Origin: Zhongshania aquatica
Lineage (GTDB): Bacteria > Pseudomonadota > Gammaproteobacteria > Pseudomonadales > Spongiibacteraceae
NCBI RefSeq assembly: GCF_027257955.1
Contig: NZ_JANZNQ010000001.1
Span: 310,001 to 374,000, forward strand
Direction: 5' to 3'
Length of the DNA stretch: 64,000 nt
In this document: positions 60,083-64,000 of the stretch, one piece after another
How the letters are laid out: each line of letters opens with the position of its first letter
Numbering within the stretch: position 1 is the first letter of the stretch
Notes under the pieces: model-generated
Seen by the model: the letters and a program-made list of their open reading frames with translations, nothing else
Told to the model about the DNA's origin: nothing
Databases searched by the model: none
Made by a program: the position numbers and the translations under genes

Positions 60083-60183
60083 CGCAACGCCCCCTAACCA
60101 TAGCCGCCAATACTGCCACCAAGAAGTGATCTGACGTATAGTAAACCGCTTATTCTACAAGACCGGCCACAACAGAGGGAAAT

Positions 60184-60738
60184 ATGGGACATCGATTATC
60201 GAAGATTTATACTCGTACAGGCGATGACGGCACTACTGGGCTAGGTGACGGCTCGCGTATCGACAAAGATCACCACCGCATGGACAGCATCGGCACCGTT
60301 GACGAACTGAATTCTGTTATCGGTTTATTAATCGCCGAACTGCCAACAGAAGATGCTTATTTGCCACTGTTAGCCCGTATTCAGCACGATCTCTTTGACC
60401 TCGGCGGCGAGCTTGCTGTCCCTGGCTACACCATGATTAGCGCCGAGCGCATCGGCGAGTTGGAAGCCAGCCTCGATGAATTAAACGAAGATCTGCCACC
60501 ACTTAAAAACTTCATCCTGCCCGGCGGTAGTAAAACCGCAGCATTGTGCCATATGGCCAGATCAGTATGTCGTCGGGCTGAGCGGTGCTTAGTAGCACTC
60601 AACAAAACCGACGAAGTAAATGCCACTGGACGACAATATTTAAACCGTCTGTCAGACTTTTTATTCGTGATGGCGAGATTGCTGGCCAGACGAAATGGCG
60701 GCCAAGAAGTGCTATGGCTGCAAGCTGACAAACGATAA
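60184..60738 (+). CDS. Cob(I)alamin adenosyltransferase (PduO type)
   Basis: A 184-residue PduO/MMAB-type ATP:cobalamin adenosyltransferase. The N-terminal IYTRTGDDGTTGLGDGSRI is the ATP-binding signature, and ARSVCRRAERCLVAL is the second conserved block. It adenosylates cobalamin/cobinamide to the coenzyme form needed by CobU. Divergent from cobU across about 100 bp. A 13-bp inverted repeat follows. Confidence 0.95.
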   Translation: MGHRLSKIYTRTGDDGTTGLGDGSRIDKDHHRMDSIGTVDELNSVIGLLIAELPTEDAYLPLLARIQHDLFDLGGELAVPGYTMISAERIGELEASLDELNEDLPPLKNFILPGGSKTAALCHMARSVCRRAERCLVALNKTDEVNATGRQYLNRLSDFLFVMARLLARRNGGQEVLWLQADKR

Positions 60739-60753
60739 CAACCTTCTTGTAGA

Positions 60754-60785
60754 CCTGTTTTCGTTTTCCAGCAAACGAAAACAGG
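60754..60785. terminator. Inverted repeat between convergent adenosyltransferase and ROK genes
   Basis: Perfect 13-bp arms CCTGTTTTCGTTT (60754-60766) and AAACGAAAACAGG (60773-60785) with a 6-nt loop. T/A-runs lie inside the stem rather than after it. Its place between convergent genes suggests a bidirectional terminator. Confidence 0.6.
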
Positions 60786-60835
60786 GTAAACACGTTCTAA
60801 TTAATGACGCTGAGCCGATATAGCAACGACCTCGC

Positions 60836-61714
60836 TTACCACAACCACGCAGCACCGCGAACACCGCTACTATCACCATACTTCGCTTTCACTAATTTCG
60901 TTTCGCAGCTATCGCTAAAAACAAAGCCGCTCCAATATTGCGGGACTTTCTCATAAATAATATCGACATTCGAGACGCCACCACCCAGCACAATTACGGC
61001 GGGATCGAGCAAGTTAATGACGCCAGATAAAGCACGCGCCAATTGCCGACAATAATTATCCAAAACAGCATCCGCTAAAGCTTCACCCGCCGCCGCACGT
61101 TTAGCAATTTCTGGCGCTTTGATGGATTCACCGCCGGCATTAGAGTAACTTTTCGCCAATCCCCCACCGCACAAATACGTTTCAATGCAGTTAATTCGGC
61201 CGCAGTAGCACACCCGCTCCTCTGTCGCCCTCGGCATGGGATTATGCCCCCATTCACCGGCAATACTATTTGCGCCGACAAGAACCTGTTTATTGACAAC
61301 TACCCCACCACCGGTTCCGGTACCAAGAATAACGCCAAATACGGTGGGGTACTCGCTTCCGGCGCCGTCTACTGCTTCAGACAGTGCAAAGCAATTGGCG
61401 TCATTACTAAACCGCACTTCGTAGCCAAGTCGCTTGCCCAAATCAGCTGGCAGAGCATGCCCGCTGATGGCAAGGGTGTTACTGTTTTTGATCAAACCGG
61501 TGAGGGTTGAAATTGCGCCCGGACCGCCTAAGCCAACCGTTGCAGTGCCTGTCGCATGGGTCTGTAAACCCTCAACTAACCCCGCGATAGCCTCAACCAC
61601 TGCGGCGTAGCTATGGGACGGAGTAGCAATGCGTTCACGTGCTATTTGCTCGCCATTTTCGGCAAGCAAAATACCCTCTATTTTTGTTCCACCTAGGTCA
61701 ACACCAATACGCAA
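60836..61714 (-). CDS. ROK-family sugar kinase
   Basis: A 292-residue ROK kinase. The ATP motif is IGVDLGGTKIEGI, the catalytic Asp is in FSNDANCFALSEA, and the ROK zinc signature is CYCGRINCIETYLCG, preceded by GEWGHNPMP. Fructokinase (Mak) or N-acetylglucosamine kinase activity is likely; the substrate cannot be fixed by eye. The start is TTG at 61714, seven bases after AGAGAGGAA; an upstream in-frame TTG (61744) lacks such a site. Confidence 0.88.
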   Translation of the reverse strand: MRIGVDLGGTKIEGILLAENGEQIARERIATPSHSYAAVVEAIAGLVEGLQTHATGTATVGLGGPGAISTLTGLIKNSNTLAISGHALPADLGKRLGYEVRFSNDANCFALSEAVDGAGSEYPTVFGVILGTGTGGGVVVNKQVLVGANSIAGEWGHNPMPRATEERVCYCGRINCIETYLCGGGLAKSYSNAGGESIKAPEIAKRAAAGEALADAVLDNYCRQLARALSGVINLLDPAVIVLGGGVSNVDIIYEKVPQYWSGFVFSDSCETKLVKAKYGDSSGVRGAAWLW

Positions 61715-61753
61715 AATCGATTCCTCTCTTGCTACACAGAGCAATAATAACGT

Positions 61754-62608
61754 CTATACAAGCTGAACCACCGCCACAATACACACCCAAACCAACAAAC
61801 TGCGAGACAATAAATGCTGAACCGCCAACAACTCCTCGCTTGCTAACTTCACAAACTGCTCACCATCTACCTGCCCCTCTGGCAAGTAAACTGGCAGCGC
61901 CTTCATACCGACCGCGTCTAAGATTTCGCCAGAGGGCAGTTCACTTTTTAAGTGCTCCCGCCATGAAGTGATACACGTATCGAAATTACCGACAATCGCA
62001 AAAGCGAAACCGAGCAAGCGCACGGGTAACCACTCTAAGTAAAAGAGGGCAGTTGCAGCACGGTCACGGTCTTCCTGTTTTAGCTCATTGTCGTTCACCA
62101 GTAAAAATAACAAGCGATACGCAAACGCCGCCGCCGGGCCTGCAAACACAAACCAGAACACCACGGCGAACCAGCGCTCAAATCCTTGGTAAAATACCGC
62201 TTTGCGAACGCTGTGATGGAGTTGAAGGGCGTTATCTGCGCCATTCTCACAAAGCTCAGAGCTGAATCCACGGCCATGCTGGTAAGCACCTTCTAAATCT
62301 CCGCGTTGCCAGCTATTTAAATAGAGCTTAAGAAGAATCTGAAAATCGCCACGGCCTAAGCTATAGAGCAATAAAGCAAGGCTCAGTAAAAATACCGGAA
62401 GGCCAAACAGCAACGGCGCTAACAACCAAAGCACAACGAAAACAGCGATCACCGGCAAGGCTATCAAGAGCAGTAAACGCAGCGTGCTATTTGCTACACC
62501 TGCGGTCATATCGCGGTAGCGCGCAAACCAATGGTCTTCTTGAATAACGCCGCCACTACCCCAAAACTGCACCGCCGCCCAAGCAATTAGTATGGCAAAA
62601 AATTCCAT
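61754..62608 (-). CDS. ampE: AmpE-like regulatory membrane protein
   Basis: 284 residues with about four membrane helices. The N-terminus FFAILIAWAAVQFWGSGG and HWFARYRDM match AmpE, an inner-membrane protein encoded with AmpD; its role in beta-lactamase induction is accessory and ill defined. It begins 3 bp after ampD and is almost surely cotranscribed. Confidence 0.9.
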   Translation of the reverse strand: MEFFAILIAWAAVQFWGSGGVIQEDHWFARYRDMTAGVANSTLRLLLLIALPVIAVFVVLWLLAPLLFGLPVFLLSLALLLYSLGRGDFQILLKLYLNSWQRGDLEGAYQHGRGFSSELCENGADNALQLHHSVRKAVFYQGFERWFAVVFWFVFAGPAAAFAYRLLFLLVNDNELKQEDRDRAATALFYLEWLPVRLLGFAFAIVGNFDTCITSWREHLKSELPSGEILDAVGMKALPVYLPEGQVDGEQFVKLASEELLAVQHLLSRSLLVWVCIVAVVQLV

Positions 62609-62611
62609 GAT

Positions 62612-63160
62612 CTATCCCAATTCATTCTTATAGTATGCCCAATCAAAGGCAGAACCAGGGTCAGTTTTACGACCCGGCGCTATATCACAATGACCAACTA
62701 TACGTGCAGATGAGATAGCCGGATAGTAGGCCCTTAGGCTTTCTGTTACCGCAATTAACTCGCGATATTGAGCGTCGGTATAAGGTATGTCGTCCGCACC
62801 CTCTAGCTCTACGCCAATACTAAAATCATTACAATTCTCTCGCCCGTCAAACCGAGATACTCCGGCGTGCCATGCTCGGTCATTAAAAGACACAAACTGA
62901 TGTATGCCGCCTTCGCGATCGATAAACAAATGGGAGGACACCTGCAGACCATTTAGATCTGAAAAGCTGTCGTGAACACTGCAATCTAAACAATTAGTGA
63001 ACAGTGCATGCACATAGGGACCACCAAATTGCCCCGCTGGCAAACTAATATTATGAATAACGAGCAGGCTAATATCTGCGCCATCAGGCCGCTGATTATA
63101 ATTTGGCGAGGGATGCCTAGCGGCATTGGCTAGCCAGCCCGATGGCTCTATAAGGTACAT
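62612..63160 (-). CDS. ampD: 1,6-anhydro-N-acetylmuramyl-L-alanine amidase AmpD
   Basis: A 182-residue zinc amidase of the peptidoglycan-recycling pathway, cleaving anhydromuropeptides in the cytosol and so keeping AmpR-type induction low. LLVIHNISLPAGQFGG holds the first zinc His; RAWHAGVSRFDGRENCNDFS and the C-terminal GHCDIAPGRKTDPG (His and Asp ligands) complete the site. There is no signal peptide, which fits cytosolic AmpD rather than secreted AmiD. Upstream 63161-63285 has no gene. Confidence 0.96.
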   Translation of the reverse strand: MYLIEPSGWLANAARHPSPNYNQRPDGADISLLVIHNISLPAGQFGGPYVHALFTNCLDCSVHDSFSDLNGLQVSSHLFIDREGGIHQFVSFNDRAWHAGVSRFDGRENCNDFSIGVELEGADDIPYTDAQYRELIAVTESLRAYYPAISSARIVGHCDIAPGRKTDPGSAFDWAYYKNELG

Positions 63161-63285
63161 GTTTCATCGCCCAATACAGTCTGTGCGTTCATCGCTGGAT
63201 CACCAAAACAGTAACAGCGTTAATCGCTAGAGCTTACCGCGCCCAGCGTAACGCTGTAAAACCGCGCTAGCTTGGCCATTCATTG

Positions 63286-64000
63286 TTAGGCGTTCTCGCT
63301 AAAGGCTGCGTTAACCCCATCGCCAAGCAGCCGCAGCAACCCCTCTTGTACCATTGTAGCGACTAACTCGCCTGTTTCAGCATACACATGCCCCATCACC
63401 AAGGCACGATCACCAAAGCAGCTGGCACTATGCATATCATACAAATGCCAATTATTCAGATTAACAGGGCGATGAATCCACATTGTGTGGTTCAGAGTGG
63501 CCATCTGAGAAGCCTGTGATGTAATTTGATTTCGATACGGCAGAGATGCCGTGCGAATAAAATTATGGTCACTAATAAACGCCAACATCGACCGCTGCAT
63601 GGCAGGGTCATCGGGCACGTCATGTTTTGCCTTCATCCACATACGTTGCACCGCTGGGCGATTGTTTAACTCTAAATACGAGGGCAGCTCTAAACACCTG
63701 AAATCAAAAACACTATTGGTCGCCAAAAACTCGTAGAGCCGATGTAAGCCGAGTTCGTCAAATGCCTTGCGATAGGATTCCATGGTGCGGAAAGAATCTG
63801 GCGGCAACACCTCAGGCATTTTTGGCTGCAGATTAAAGCCCTCAGCCTCGATATGAAAGGACGCCTCTAACGTGAGCAACACTCGCCCTTGCTGTTTCGC
63901 AGTGACTCGCCGCACACTAAAATTTCGTCCATCTCGAAGGTTGGCAACCTTAAAATGAATCGCCCCCTCCAAGTTGCCGGCGCGCAGGAATTGAGCGCTT
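63286..64000 (-). CDS. Acyl-CoA thioesterase II (TesB type), N-terminus cut by window edge
   Basis: 238 codons are present, and the frame is open to the right edge, so the start lies outside. It is a double hot-dog thioesterase: VANLRDGRNFSVRRVTAKQQG in the first half and NHTMWIHRPVNLNNWHLYDM with MVQEGLLRLL at the end match TesB. TesB hydrolyses acyl-CoA. The second-half catalytic Asp/Gln region (ATLNHTMWIHRP) looks intact. FLRAGNLEGAIHFKV at the window edge matches the TesB region just before RDGRNF, so the TTG at 63972 is not a start. Confidence 0.88.
   Translation of the reverse strand, partial: SAQFLRAGNLEGAIHFKVANLRDGRNFSVRRVTAKQQGRVLLTLEASFHIEAEGFNLQPKMPEVLPPDSFRTMESYRKAFDELGLHRLYEFLATNSVFDFRCLELPSYLELNNRPAVQRMWMKAKHDVPDDPAMQRSMLAFISDHNFIRTASLPYRNQITSQASQMATLNHTMWIHRPVNLNNWHLYDMHSASCFGDRALVMGHVYAETGELVATMVQEGLLRLLGDGVNAAFSENA

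Noticed and set aside
60083-60183. Cobalamin riboswitch between cobU and the adenosyltransferase gene
   Set aside because: The gap is only about 100 bp and shows no B12-box motif or riboswitch-sized leader.

Overview
The window looks like a chromosomal segment of a marine gammaproteobacterium, most likely from the Cellvibrionales/Spongiibacteraceae side of the class (Spongiibacter or Zhongshania type). That placement is inference from recognisable protein families and from gene order. Many blocks keep the order I know from Pseudomonas: rapZ-ptsO; nit-yhdP-rng-maf-mreD-mreC-mreB; gatCAB; moeB-prmC-prfA-hemA; lolB-ispE-tRNA-Gln-prs-rplY-pth-ychF; cmoAB; miaB-phoH-ybeY-corC-lnt; leuS-lptE-holA; ampDE. 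No rRNA, CRISPR array, transposase, integrase or phage gene is visible.

Layout. 1-2.5 kb: the end of rapZ, the nitrogen-PTS carrier NPr, the Mg2+ channel MgtE behind a perfect 20-bp inverted repeat, and darP. 2.5-11.6 kb (minus strand): the rod-shape operon mreBCD continuing into maf, rng, yhdP and a nitrilase-family gene. mreC appears to start at AUU. tldD and pmbA, which I expect in this neighbourhood, are absent. 11.9-15.5 kb (plus): gatCAB for transamidation of Glu-tRNAGln/Asp-tRNAAsn. 15.5-20 kb: Smr protein, small Cys-rich proteins, CysZ, RhlB and a DoxX-like membrane protein. 20-24 kb (minus): hemA-prfA-prmC-moeB in a tightly overlapping operon. 24.3-31.2 kb (plus): TPR lipoprotein, lolB, ispE, tRNA-Gln, prs, rplY, pth, ychF, tRNA-Met.

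31.2-35 kb is accessory. Directly after tRNA-Met lie two ~190-bp tandem units that carry copies of the tRNA 3' end and several hairpins, one with a compensatory base-pair change. This resembles the E. coli tyrT/rtT arrangement. Next come a DUF3047 protein with a possible lectin-like domain and a Big-1-type lipoprotein. 35-40.4 kb: cmoAB, a DUF1631-like protein, a MocR-type aminotransferase and a DUF1820 protein. 40.5-47.6 kb: miaB-phoH-ybeY-corC, an inserted FMN glutamate-synthase-like gene, then lnt. 47.6-49.5 kb is a second accessory insertion, between lnt and leuS: an apparently truncated gene, a translationally coupled gene of unknown function, and three copies of a multi-hairpin repeat.

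49.5-53.5 kb: leuS-lptE-holA. 53.5-57.8 kb: two lipidated phosphatases (a purple-acid-phosphatase-like protein with a long helical tail, and PhoD) and a small lipoprotein. 57.9-60.7 kb: the late cobalamin genes cobC-like, cobT, cobU and a PduO-type adenosyltransferase, without cobS. 60.8-64 kb: a ROK sugar kinase, ampE, ampD and a TesB-type acyl-CoA thioesterase cut by the window edge.

The most unusual items are the tRNA-Met repeat array, the mreC AUU start, the lnt-leuS insertion and the mgtE leader hairpin. All identifications come from reading the sequence; no database search was run.
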